15,044 nucleotides of DNA from Candidatus Alectryobacillus merdavium (GTDB lineage Bacteria; Bacillota_I; Bacilli_A; RFN20; CAG-826): assembly GCA_017694735.1 (NCBI GenBank), contig JADIMN010000144.1, positions 1 through 15,044 on the forward strand. Direction: 5' to 3'. The translations under genes and the position numbers were made by a program. Shown here in pieces: positions 7,086-14,722 of the stretch; the stretch's first letter is position 1, and each line of letters begins with the position of its first letter. The notes below the pieces were generated by a model. That model saw only the letters and a list, made by a program, of their open reading frames with translations. It was not told the DNA's origin and ran no database searches.

Positions 7086-9296
7086 TTAATTTATTTTTTC
7101 TAAACCTTTAAAAGTTTTTAAAATATTCTTTTTTCCTTGGCTTTCAAAATCAATTGTTAATATATCATCTAAAATATTAACAACCTTTCCTTCACCAAAG
7201 CTTCTATGTAAAACTTTATCTCCAACTTTATAATCAACCAAAACATCTTTTTTATTCATTTTATTAATCATATCTACAATTGAAGATTTTTCTCTTTCAC
7301 TATAGTTAATTCTATTAAATGTTTCATATCTTTTATTGTTAAACAAAACATCTTTCTTAAATTTTAAACCTGCTTCTTTAAAAAATATACTTGGTACGCC
7401 GTCCTTTCCAGAAACATATGAATACTCTTTATTACAAGATAAAAATAGTTTTTCTTTTGCTCTTGTAAATGCAACATAGCATAATCTTCTTTCTTCTTCT
7501 ATTCCAGTTTTTGGACTTTCTATAATTGATCTAGCATTTGGAAAACAATCTTGATTTAAAAAGATGACAAAAACATATTTAAACTCTAAACCTTTTGCAG
7601 TATGTATAGTCATTAATTTTACTTTATCTCCATCTTTTACATCATCTTGCGCAGATGCAAGAGCGACGTTTTCTAAATATTCACCAAAAGTATTATCATC
7701 ACTTTCCTTTAAAAAGTTTGCTAAATCATCATATAAAGATAAAGCATTCTCAATTCTATCATCGACGTTTTCTAAGTCTTCAATATAAGAAAGTAAACCA
7801 ATTTTCTCAATATAATTTTTTAAAGTTAAAACAATATCAGAGTTATTACTACTTAAAATAGAATTTGTCTCTTTTATAATAGAATTTAAAGTTTGAAGTG
7901 CAATTATTGTAGTAAATTTTAATTTTGTATCATTATAATTTGAAATATCCTCAATATATTGATAAATACTTAATTTATGTCTATTACATTCTTCTTGTAG
8001 TAAAGATATTGTGTTTTCGCCAATTTTTCTTCGAGGTGCATTGATTATTTTTAAATATGAAATATTATCATTTGGATTTAATAATAATCTAAAATATGCA
8101 ATCATCAATTTAATTTCTAATCTTTGATAATATTTTGTTGATCCATATAATACATAAGGAATTTTATTTAAAAACATCTTCTTTTCAATTGCATTAGACA
8201 TATAATTTGAACGATATAATATTGCTACATCATTATATGTAAAATCTGGATTTTCACTTTTTAATTTAATTATGTTAGAAATTACAAAATCTGCTTCTTC
8301 ATTTCTAGAAAATCCATTAAATAATTCAATATCAGTCCCTTCTTCATTTTGAGTTACTAAATCTTTTTTAAATCTTAATGAATTATGTGCAATTAAGTTA
8401 TTAGAAACATCTAGTATTTTTTTACTTGATCGATAATTTTGATTTAATATGATTGTTTTTAAGCCAGGAAAATCTCTTTCTAAATTTAAGATAATATCTT
8501 GATTAGCACCTCTCCATGTATAAATAGTTTGATCTGGATCTCCAACAACATATAAAGTAGAGTTTTCTCCAACTAATAAATTTAAAAGTTCGTATTGAAC
8601 ATCATCAGTATCTTGAAATTCATCAATTAAAATATTTTTTAATCTTTCTTGCCATTTATGTCTAACTTTGTCATTAATTTTTAAAATTTGAATCGTTTTT
8701 AAAATTAAATCATCAAAATCTAAAGCATAATTCGCGTTTTTTAAACCTTCATATACTTCAAAAATTTTTAAAATATCATCTCCTCCAACAAACTTGGTGT
8801 CAATATTTTTATTATTTGGATAATATCCTTTCCCTTTCCATTTTTGAATAAAATTAACTGCTTTATTAATAATTTCATCCTTTTTTTCAAATCCTAAAGA
8901 AACAGCACTTTGTTTAATAAATTCTTTTTGATCAACTTCATCTAAAACAATAAAATTATTACTAAAATTTAAATTAGAAGCGATTTCTCTTCTTAAAAAA
9001 TAGCAGCAAAATGAATGGAATGTTTTTATTAATAGTTCACTTCTATTTATGACTATATTTTCTTCATTTAATGATTTAATAGCTCTCTCTTTCATCTCAT
9101 TAGCAACTTTATTTGTAAAAGTAATTGCTAAAATAGAACTAGGATTAGCATTTAACTCTTTAATTAAGTAAACAATTCTACAAGTTAAAACTCTAGTTTT
9201 TCCACTTCCAGCACCAGCAATAATTCTTAAATATTTATCATTACAAGTAACTGCATCATATTGTTGTTTATTTAAGTTATCTAAATACGAACTCAT
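7086..9296 (-). CDS. pcrA: ATP-dependent DNA helicase PcrA (UvrD/Rep family)
   Basis: PcrA is the essential 3'-5' superfamily 1A helicase of Firmicutes, acting in repair, removal of RecA filaments, transcription-repair coupling and rolling-circle replication. The 736 residues match the family. Visible motifs are I (GAGSGKT, 28-34), II (DEFQDTDD, 225-232), III (GDPDQTIYTWRGA, 252-264), IV (QNYRSS, 286-291), V (TIHTAKGLEF, 563-572) and VI (EEERRLCYVAFTRAK, 600-614). The C-terminal Tudor-like domain (VGDKVLHRSFGEGKV, from about 691), which binds RNA polymerase in PcrA, is present. This and the gene context favour PcrA over Rep. The start is fixed by the family-typical SSYLDNLNKQQYDAV. No Shine-Dalgarno precedes it; an extended -10 seven bases upstream suggests a leaderless mRNA. 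Confidence 0.97.
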   Translation of the reverse strand: MSSYLDNLNKQQYDAVTCNDKYLRIIAGAGSGKTRVLTCRIVYLIKELNANPSSILAITFTNKVANEMKERAIKSLNEENIVINRSELLIKTFHSFCCYFLRREIASNLNFSNNFIVLDEVDQKEFIKQSAVSLGFEKKDEIINKAVNFIQKWKGKGYYPNNKNIDTKFVGGDDILKIFEVYEGLKNANYALDFDDLILKTIQILKINDKVRHKWQERLKNILIDEFQDTDDVQYELLNLLVGENSTLYVVGDPDQTIYTWRGANQDIILNLERDFPGLKTIILNQNYRSSKKILDVSNNLIAHNSLRFKKDLVTQNEEGTDIELFNGFSRNEEADFVISNIIKLKSENPDFTYNDVAILYRSNYMSNAIEKKMFLNKIPYVLYGSTKYYQRLEIKLMIAYFRLLLNPNDNISYLKIINAPRRKIGENTISLLQEECNRHKLSIYQYIEDISNYNDTKLKFTTIIALQTLNSIIKETNSILSSNNSDIVLTLKNYIEKIGLLSYIEDLENVDDRIENALSLYDDLANFLKESDDNTFGEYLENVALASAQDDVKDGDKVKLMTIHTAKGLEFKYVFVIFLNQDCFPNARSIIESPKTGIEEERRLCYVAFTRAKEKLFLSCNKEYSYVSGKDGVPSIFFKEAGLKFKKDVLFNNKRYETFNRINYSEREKSSIVDMINKMNKKDVLVDYKVGDKVLHRSFGEGKVVNILDDILTIDFESQGKKNILKTFKGLEKIN

Positions 9297-9303
9297 AGAA
9301 AGT

Positions 9304-9312
9304 ATTATATCA
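9304..9312 (-). promoter_or_regulatory. Extended -10 promoter of pcrA, placed for a leaderless mRNA
   Basis: The minus strand reads TGATATAAT, a perfect extended -10 (TGnTATAAT). Only 7 nt (ACTTTCT) separate it from the pcrA ATG at 9296. Initiation at the normal distance would fall on or within a base or two of the start codon. No convincing -35 is seen, as is common for extended -10 promoters. It probably drives the whole pcrA-to-gatB block. Confidence 0.6.
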
Positions 9313-9313
9313 T

Positions 9314-9335
9314 AAATAAATATAAATATTTATTT
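9314..9335. repeat. AT-only inverted repeat between divergent promoters
   Basis: AAATAAATA (9314-9322) and TATTTATTT (9327-9335) are perfect inverted copies around TAAA. The repeat lies between the pcrA promoter and the plus-strand gene, where an operator could control both. It is made only of A and T in AT-rich DNA, so chance is a real alternative. Confidence 0.3.
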
Positions 9336-9393
9336 AACTCTTTATATTTTTTATGTTTTAATAGATATATATTTTTTCAATATTTTAGATGTA

Positions 9394-9402
9394 TGTTAAT
9401 AT
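9394..9402 (+). promoter_or_regulatory. Possible extended -10 for the plus-strand membrane gene cluster
   Basis: TGTTAATAT fits TGn plus a degenerate -10 (TAATAT) and is followed after 7 nt by the ATG at 9410, the same spacing as at pcrA on the other strand. Another candidate, TG with TTTAAT, lies at 9354-9362. Neither start codon here has a Shine-Dalgarno, so a leaderless start is the simplest reading, but the AT-rich context limits confidence. Confidence 0.3.
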
Positions 9403-9409
9403 ATTAAAT

Positions 9410-10297
9410 ATGAATAAAAAATATATAACAACTAGCGATATAACTTTCATCTCATTAATGAGTGCTTTAGTTTGTGTAATGTCTTTAATTTTAATTTTTA
9501 TTCCTTTTTCATTTTTATTAATGATTATTGTTTATCCTTTAATTTCATCATATGTTTCATATAAAAGTAAAATTAAAGTATCACTTTTATTCATGTTAGC
9601 TTCAATATTATTAAGTTTTATTATCTGTTTTGGAGATATTGGAAATGTGTTATTTTATATCATTCCTGGCTTAATTCTAGGTTTTTCTATTGGCTTAATG
9701 ATTAAAAAAACACAGCAATTCTTTAATATTTTTGTTTTTTCAACAATAATATCATTTATTTTATTTGAGATTAGTATTCCACTAATTAATGTTATATATA
9801 GTATTGATTTTATAGATTCAACTTTAAACTTAATAGCAATTAGTGCTTCTTATAGTTTTATTATTTTATTTCATTTAATAATTTTTATTGTTAATTTGAT
9901 GATAACTTTTATTACTATATTTTTCATTTATATCGTTTTAAAAAAAGTAAAAATAGTTTTAAACTTTAATTTTAAAACATCTATTTCTTACAAAAACATA
10001 TGTATTTCTTTATTATTTTTAATAATATCTATAATATTTTCTTTTATTAGTGAAGTAAGTTTTCTCTCTTATATTTTCTTAATCTGTGGAACATTATTAA
10101 ATGTATATCCAAATATAGATTATCAAAGAAGGTTAAATATGGTGTTTTTTATCATGTCTTTTATTATAGGAATCTTACTAACAATTTTCTTAAACTTATA
10201 TTTTATAGATATTTTTAAAGCGATTATGTTATCAACAATTTATTTATTACTAAATTCTTATTTAGTAATTAGTAAGTTATTAAGATATAATAAATAA
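9410..10297 (+). CDS. Polytopic membrane protein, DUF2232 or ECF S-component-like
   Basis: The 295 residues from the ATG at 9410 are dominated by long hydrophobic stretches, about seven to nine transmembrane helices, separated by short basic loops such as SYKSKIKVS and KKTQQ. The opening, TTSDITFISLMSALVCV, resembles ECF-transporter S components and the DUF2232 (YybS) family, which begin with a similar short motif before helix 1. The length of about 300 fits DUF2232 better than a classic S component of about 190. Neither assignment can be settled by eye. Another in-frame ATG at 9389 adds seven residues; I prefer 9410 because of the -10-like TGTTAATAT seven bases upstream, though neither has a ribosome binding site. 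It is the first of three plus-strand genes; the next starts two bases after its stop. Confidence 0.8.
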   Translation: MNKKYITTSDITFISLMSALVCVMSLILIFIPFSFLLMIIVYPLISSYVSYKSKIKVSLLFMLASILLSFIICFGDIGNVLFYIIPGLILGFSIGLMIKKTQQFFNIFVFSTIISFILFEISIPLINVIYSIDFIDSTLNLIAISASYSFIILFHLIIFIVNLMITFITIFFIYIVLKKVKIVLNFNFKTSISYKNICISLLFLIISIIFSFISEVSFLSYIFLICGTLLNVYPNIDYQRRLNMVFFIMSFIIGILLTIFLNLYFIDIFKAIMLSTIYLLLNSYLVISKLLRYNK

Positions 10298-10299
10298 GA

Positions 10300-10875
10300 A
10301 TGAAGTTCATTAAAGGTTTTTTTAGAGGTTTATTATATTTAATTCTCTCACCTATAATACTAGCTGCCTTTGCAGTTTATGTAGTGTATTGCACTATCGT
10401 TTTTATATGTATGTTTTTTGTAAACATATTTAGATTTTTTACTGGAAGAAAATTACTTGGAATATTAAAAGAAGATTTTGAAGCACAAGAAATAATAAAT
10501 AAGGCTAATCAAAAAGAACAAGAAGAAGTAAATAAACAAGATGCACCTCAAACTAGCCAACCAACTCAAGAAGTTAAACAACAAATTATTAATAATTATA
10601 TTTTTACAAATCCAAAAGATTTACAAAATCTAAATTTGAATCCAAACACAAATCAAATTGAAAATAGCAACCCTCCACAAATTGAAAATGCACCAATAAA
10701 TCAAATAGAACAAAAAAATGATGTAGAAGTTGTTTCAATTCAAAACCAAGAAGATATTCAAGATTTAAATACTAGCAAAGAAAACGTAGATGACGTTGAT
10801 AAAGAAGTTAGTCAACAATTACAACAAGTTATGTTTAATACAAATCAAGATAATAGCAATGGAGAAAATCAATGA
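10300..10875 (+). CDS. Membrane-anchored protein with long Gln/Asn-rich tail, unknown function
   Basis: I do not recognise this 191-residue protein. Residues about 8-48 are almost wholly hydrophobic after a basic start (MKFIKGFFRG), giving one long segment or a tight helical hairpin. A short conserved-looking region, FFTGRKLLGILKEDFEAQEI (46-65), follows. From about 68 to the end the chain is polar, rich in Gln, Asn, Glu and Asp and presumably disordered, with a QIEN-type motif repeated three times. There is no Shine-Dalgarno; TATAAT at 10286-10291 lies 8 nt before the ATG, so either coupling to the upstream gene (2-nt gap) or a leaderless internal start is possible. It ends in TGA, overlapping the next ATG by four bases. 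All Gln codons in the tail are CAA, as in the rest of the window. Confidence 0.78.
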   Translation: MKFIKGFFRGLLYLILSPIILAAFAVYVVYCTIVFICMFFVNIFRFFTGRKLLGILKEDFEAQEIINKANQKEQEEVNKQDAPQTSQPTQEVKQQIINNYIFTNPKDLQNLNLNPNTNQIENSNPPQIENAPINQIEQKNDVEVVSIQNQEDIQDLNTSKENVDDVDKEVSQQLQQVMFNTNQDNSNGENQ

Positions 10876-11639
10876 AGTTTAATACTACACTATTTTTATT
10901 AAAACTAAGTGAAACTGATAAACGTTTTATCATTGCTTTTGTTTGCTTAATAATATTTTTGCTAGCATTTTTTATTTTATTTGCGATTTTAATAGAATAT
11001 ATTTCTAAAAAACAAGCACTAAAAGTTGATTCTTTAATGCATGATGTTGTCTTAACAGGAGTTATTGATTCTAAGAAAAAATTTATTAAAGTTGCAAGAA
11101 AGAAAAACATTATCTATTTTTATAAACAATCTTTAATCCCAGTATTATTAATTCTTATTTCTGTTACGACAATTTTAATATATCTTGGGGCAATTGGAAG
11201 ATTTGATTTTTCACTAATTTTTACAGATCATGGAGAAAATGGAGTTGGTGGCGTTGGTTTTGCAACATTATTTAATATTTATGATTTTGCAAATGCAAAA
11301 TATGTTCAAATAATTTTTGGTTGGACTATTATTCAAGAAATACCACTTCTCTCTGCAGCTCATTGGTCTAATCAAGCAATAGTTTCCTATATATTTGTTC
11401 CAATTTTTTTAATTGGTTTAACTTGGTTTGCAATAAATTGCCAAGCATGTTTAGCAAGAACAATTCGTGGAATTAGATTAGCTAATAGTATTTATGAAAA
11501 AAGGCTTGATAATGTTAAATTTGATAATCTTAAAAACTTTAAATATTTAAACGGAAATATAACTTTTACTAACGAAAACACTGTAAATCAAAATTCAAAT
11601 AATAATAAAAAGGAATCTGGAAATAATCCAAATTCTTAA
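10872..11639 (+). CDS. Multi-pass membrane protein of unknown function
   Basis: I do not recognise this 255-residue protein. Clear transmembrane segments lie at about 19-42, 87-108 and 170-190, with a weaker hydrophobic stretch at 144-160. Between helices 1 and 2 lies a basic region (KSKKKFIKVARKKN type, about 66-80). After helix 2 comes a Gly-rich segment, DHGENGVGGVGFATLFNIYD (119-138), which looks like the most constrained part. After the last helix a cytoplasmic-type region (QACLARTIRGIRLANSIYEK, 191-210) leads to an Asn-rich tail. It starts in an ATGA overlap with the previous gene and has a usable Shine-Dalgarno (GGAG, 7 nt spacing), so the two are probably translated together and may form a complex. 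It converges on the gene at 11646 with only six bases between stops. Confidence 0.8.
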   Translation: MKFNTTLFLLKLSETDKRFIIAFVCLIIFLLAFFILFAILIEYISKKQALKVDSLMHDVVLTGVIDSKKKFIKVARKKNIIYFYKQSLIPVLLILISVTTILIYLGAIGRFDFSLIFTDHGENGVGGVGFATLFNIYDFANAKYVQIIFGWTIIQEIPLLSAAHWSNQAIVSYIFVPIFLIGLTWFAINCQACLARTIRGIRLANSIYEKRLDNVKFDNLKNFKYLNGNITFTNENTVNQNSNNNKKESGNNPNS

Positions 11640-11645
11640 TTAATT

Positions 11646-11846
11646 TTAAATTATTGCAGATACTATTGCATATATTAATAATGCAATAAGAACAACACAT
11701 AAACCGACTAAAATAATAAATATTCTTGCTCTAAGAAGAGATTTTCTTGCTTCTTTGTCTTTTAGTTTCTTTTCTTTTTTATTATTTTTGTCTAAGTTTT
11801 GCACACTATTTTCATTATTAATAGTTATATTTTGATTTTCTTGCAT
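11646..11846 (-). CDS. Small tail-anchored membrane protein, unknown function
   Basis: This 66-residue protein has an Asn/Gln-rich start (1-22), a strongly basic stretch (KNNKKEKKLKDKEARKSLL, about 20-38) and a single hydrophobic helix at about 42-64 that reaches the C-terminus. This is the layout of a tail-anchored protein with a cytosolic basic arm. Its ATG lies one base after the asnS stop with no Shine-Dalgarno, so it is probably translated by termination-reinitiation from asnS; a TATAAA 8 nt upstream is a weaker alternative. SecE has a similar size and layout, but the family's conserved Trp-Pro region is absent, so I do not call it SecE. It converges with the plus-strand membrane gene at 10872-11639. 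That it is a real gene is likely but not certain. Confidence 0.65.
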   Translation of the reverse strand: MQENQNITINNENSVQNLDKNNKKEKKLKDKEARKSLLRARIFIILVGLCVVLIALLIYAIVSAII

Positions 11847-11847
11847 A

Positions 11848-13221
11848 TTAATATTTTATAGATCCGAATGTTCTTGGATATGGTTGAGTATCTCTAATAT
11901 TTGAAATACCGGTAATATACATTAAAAATCTATCAAAACCAAGTCCAAATCCACTATGGACACATCCTCCATACTTTCTTGTATCTAAATACCAATATAA
12001 TTCTTTATCGTTTCCAACTTCTTCCATTTTAGCTTTTAATTTTTCATAGTCTTCTTCTCTTTGACTACCACCAACAAGTTCTCCAACGCCTGGAACAAGT
12101 AAATCACATCCTGCAACAGTCTTATTATCTTTATTTAATTTCATATAGAATGCTTTAATTTCTTTTGGAAAATCAATTAAGAACATCGGACCTTTAACAA
12201 TAACTTCTGTTAAATATCTTTCATGTTCACTTTGAAGATCCATTCCCCATTTAATATCATTGTTTTCAAATTTATGACCACTTTCTTTTGCTTTTAGTAA
12301 ATATTCTATAGCTTTAGTATATGGCATAACTTCAAACTTAGAATTTAAAACATGATTTAAACGATTTAATAAATCCTTATCAATAAATGTATTAAAGAAA
12401 TTCATTTCTTCTTTATTTTTTTCTAATACAAACTTAATAATATATTTAATAAAATCTTCAATAACACTCATATTACCATTTAAATCTGTAAAAGCCATTT
12501 CTGGTTCAATCATCCAAAACTCAGCAGCATGTCTAGTAGTATTTGATTTTTCTGCTCTAAAAGTTGGACCAAAGGTATAAACATTTCTAAATGCTAGCGC
12601 AAAAGGTTCAACATGAAGTTGTCCACTTACAGTTAATACACTTGGAGTTCCAAAAAATGCATTTGGATTTTTGTCATCTGTAATAACTTTAAATGTTTGT
12701 CCAGCACCTTCAGCATCATTTGTAGTAATAATTGGTGTATGAACATAAACAAAATCTCTTTCAAAAAAGAATTTATGAATCGCATAACTTAATGTACTTC
12801 TAACTCTAAATAATGCATTAAATGTATTTGTTCTCATTCTTAAATGGGCTATATCTCTTAAAAATTCAAATCCATGTCTCTTTTTTTGAAGTGGATAATC
12901 ATCTTGACACTTTCCAAGAATTACTCCTTTAATTAAATGTAATTCAAAAGGTTGTTTTGCCTCGGGAGTTAAAACAAGAATACCTCTTACTTGTATTGCA
13001 TCGCCATTACTAAAGTGAGATACTTCTTCAAAATTAACAGTATTATTATCATAAACTAATTGTAAATTCTTAAAAAATGAACCATCATTTAATTCAATAA
13101 ATCCAAGAGATCCATTATCTCTATTAGTTCTAACCCATCCTTCAAGAACAATTTCACTATCTTTAAGTTCTTCTAATAATTTTTCATCTTTATATAATTC
13201 GTATACTGTTACTTCTTTCAT
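11848..13221 (-). CDS. asnS: Asparagine-tRNA ligase
   Basis: AsnRS is a class IIb synthetase that charges tRNA-Asn with asparagine. The 457 residues fit the long bacterial form. The N-terminal OB-fold anticodon-binding domain (about 20-105) contains LEGWVRTNRDNG. Motif 2 begins FRAEKSNTTRHAAEFWMIEP (221-240), where HAAEFWM is typical of AsnRS, and motif 3 is GFGLGFDRF (424-432), followed by the family-typical RDTQPYPRTFG. The start has a good Shine-Dalgarno (GAGGTG, 6 nt spacing), and an extended -10 lies in the 37-nt gap after tsaD. The leader would be only about 14 nt, leaving no room for a T-box. Its presence means Asn-tRNA need not be made by GatCAB. Confidence 0.97.
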   Translation of the reverse strand: MKEVTVYELYKDEKLLEELKDSEIVLEGWVRTNRDNGSLGFIELNDGSFFKNLQLVYDNNTVNFEEVSHFSNGDAIQVRGILVLTPEAKQPFELHLIKGVILGKCQDDYPLQKKRHGFEFLRDIAHLRMRTNTFNALFRVRSTLSYAIHKFFFERDFVYVHTPIITTNDAEGAGQTFKVITDDKNPNAFFGTPSVLTVSGQLHVEPFALAFRNVYTFGPTFRAEKSNTTRHAAEFWMIEPEMAFTDLNGNMSVIEDFIKYIIKFVLEKNKEEMNFFNTFIDKDLLNRLNHVLNSKFEVMPYTKAIEYLLKAKESGHKFENNDIKWGMDLQSEHERYLTEVIVKGPMFLIDFPKEIKAFYMKLNKDNKTVAGCDLLVPGVGELVGGSQREEDYEKLKAKMEEVGNDKELYWYLDTRKYGGCVHSGFGLGFDRFLMYITGISNIRDTQPYPRTFGSIKY

Positions 13222-13242
13222 AATTTCACCTCACGTTTAATT

Positions 13243-13251
13243 ATTCTATCA
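13243..13251 (-). promoter_or_regulatory. Extended -10 promoter of asnS
   Basis: The minus strand reads TGATAGAAT, an extended -10 with one mismatch, in the short gap between tsaD and asnS. The start site would be near 13236, giving a leader of about 14 nt that includes the GAGGTG ribosome binding site. It closely resembles TGATATAAT at pcrA, which supports both. asnS could also be transcribed from the tsaB-rimI-tsaD unit. Confidence 0.5.
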
Positions 13252-13258
13252 CAAATTT

Positions 13259-14272
13259 TTAATTATTTTTGAAATCTTTAAAATCTTCAATTTGCCAATT
13301 TGGATCAACGCCAAGACTTAAATCTGCAAATATTTTTTCTTTATATAAATGTTCTGCTGCTTTACATATCATTGCAGCGTTATCAGTAGTACACCAAAGT
13401 GGAGGTAATAGTAATTTTATATCACTATTTTTAAATGCTTTTTCCATTTCACTTCTTAAGTAAGAATTAGCACTAACTCCACCGGCTAAACAAAGCATTT
13501 TAACATTATATTCTTTACAAGCTTTTTTAGCCTTCTCAACAATTACATCAATAGCAACATCTTGAAAAGATTTTGCTATATCTTCAATTTTGTAGTCTTC
13601 TTTTCTCATTTTTAACTTATTAACTTCATTAATTATAGATGTTTTTAAACCACTATAAGAAAAATTATATCCATCAGCATGTGGGGATTTAAATAAATAT
13701 TTATGTGTTCCAAGTTTTGCTAATTTATCAATTTCAACTCCACCTGGATAAGGTAGTCCTAAAACTCTTGCAACCTTATCAAAACACTCACCAACAGCAT
13801 CATCTAAAGTTTGTCCAATAATTTTAAAATCTAGATCTTTTTCCATTATTACAAACTCAGTATTTCCTCCGCTTACAACAATACAAAGCATTGGAAATTC
13901 AAAATTTTCAATAAATTCATTAGCATAAATATGTCCAATTAAATGATGCACTGGAATTAAAGGTTTATTATACATTAAAGATATTGTTTTAGCAGCTTGA
14001 AGTCCAACATGAAGTGCTCCTATTAATCCAGGGCCTCTTGTAACTGCAACTGCATCAATATCTTCTATCTTAATATTTGCATCTTCTAAAGCTTTTTTTA
14101 AGACAAAACCAATATTTTCTAAATGTAATCTAGAAGCAATTTCAGGCATTACTCCACCATATTTTTTATGTACATCAATTTGACTAGAAACAACATTTGC
14201 GAGTAATTTACTATCTTTTATTATACTGATTGCTGTTTCATCACAACTTGATTCAATTCCAAGAATGATCAT
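13259..14272 (-). CDS. tsaD: tRNA N6-threonylcarbamoyladenosine transferase subunit TsaD
   Basis: TsaD transfers the threonylcarbamoyl group from threonylcarbamoyl-AMP to A37 of tRNAs reading ANN codons, acting with TsaB and TsaE. The 337 residues have the ASKHA fold. The start MIILGIESSCDETA is the family signature, followed by GGVMPEIASRLH. The metal-binding histidines are His110 and His114 in VHHLIGH, and Asp297 in TTDNAAM completes the site. LAGGVSAN is also conserved. The Shine-Dalgarno AAAGGAG lies at the 3' end of rimI and the gap between the genes is three bases. Linkage tsaB-rimI-tsaD is standard in Firmicutes; tsaE is not in the window. Confidence 0.97.
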   Translation of the reverse strand: MIILGIESSCDETAISIIKDSKLLANVVSSQIDVHKKYGGVMPEIASRLHLENIGFVLKKALEDANIKIEDIDAVAVTRGPGLIGALHVGLQAAKTISLMYNKPLIPVHHLIGHIYANEFIENFEFPMLCIVVSGGNTEFVIMEKDLDFKIIGQTLDDAVGECFDKVARVLGLPYPGGVEIDKLAKLGTHKYLFKSPHADGYNFSYSGLKTSIINEVNKLKMRKEDYKIEDIAKSFQDVAIDVIVEKAKKACKEYNVKMLCLAGGVSANSYLRSEMEKAFKNSDIKLLLPPLWCTTDNAAMICKAAEHLYKEKIFADLSLGVDPNWQIEDFKDFKNN

Positions 14273-14275
14273 AAT

Positions 14276-14722
14276 TTAAACTCCTTTTACATAATATAGA
14301 GCGTCTTCGCATGGATTTTCATAATAATTTTTCTTAGTGTTACAAAATACAAATCCATGTTTTTCGTATAATTTAATTGCTTTTATATTTGATTTTCTAA
14401 CTTCTAATGTAACTGTTTCAACATTACTATTTTTTAAATCTTTTAACATTTCATTTAAAAGTAGTGTTGCATAACCTTTTTGTTGAAAATCTTTTTTGGT
14501 AGCTAACGATATAATTGTAGCTGAATCAAAGGTAATCCAATAAATCAAATAACTAATTGCACAGTCATCTTCAAATAATATTAAAGTTTTTGCAAAATCG
14601 TTACCCTTTAAATTATATATAAAGAAATCTTGATTGTATTTTTCTCCACCGACAAATGTATCATTTTCTATTTCTAATAAATTAGAAACATCTGATAAAT
14701 TAGCATTTTTAATTTTTATCAT
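14276..14722 (-). CDS. rimI: GNAT N-acetyltransferase, RimI family
   Basis: RimI acetylates the N-terminal alanine of ribosomal protein S18, and some homologues act on other protein N-termini. The 148 residues form one GNAT domain. The acetyl-CoA loop is QQKGYA (80-85), a form of the (Q/R)xxGx(G/A) motif. Glu107 in TLEVRKSN and Tyr119 in IKLYEKHGF have the same 12-residue spacing as catalytic Glu103 and Tyr115 of E. coli RimI. The NYYENPCEDALYYVK end (132-146) also matches RimI. The gene overlaps tsaB by 14 bases, with a weak Shine-Dalgarno (GAAAG) within tsaB. The position between tsaB and tsaD supports RimI over other GNATs; the exact protein substrate is inferred. Confidence 0.9.
   Translation of the reverse strand: MIKIKNANLSDVSNLLEIENDTFVGGEKYNQDFFIYNLKGNDFAKTLILFEDDCAISYLIYWITFDSATIISLATKKDFQQKGYATLLLNEMLKDLKNSNVETVTLEVRKSNIKAIKLYEKHGFVFCNTKKNYYENPCEDALYYVKGV

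Noticed and set aside
7564..7861. Plus-strand open frames inside pcrA, and similar ones inside gatB, gatA, ligA and tsaD
   Set aside because: They lie wholly antisense to well-conserved genes, show no recognisable domains or ribosome binding sites, and are expected by-products of AT-rich coding sequence.
10835..11110. Minus-strand 91-residue open frame across the start of the third membrane gene
   Set aside because: It overlaps two plus-strand genes joined by an ATGA overlap and a Shine-Dalgarno, and its hydrophobic composition mirrors the complementary membrane-coding sequence.
11664..11688. Perfect 8-bp inverted repeat TATTGCAT/ATGCAATA near the convergent stops, as a terminator
   Set aside because: It lies inside the coding sequence of the 66-residue protein's membrane helix and has no T-tract on either strand, so it is not an intrinsic terminator.
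13222..13258. T-box riboswitch before asnS
   Set aside because: The gap to tsaD is only 37 nt and the predicted leader about 14 nt, far too short for a T-box.
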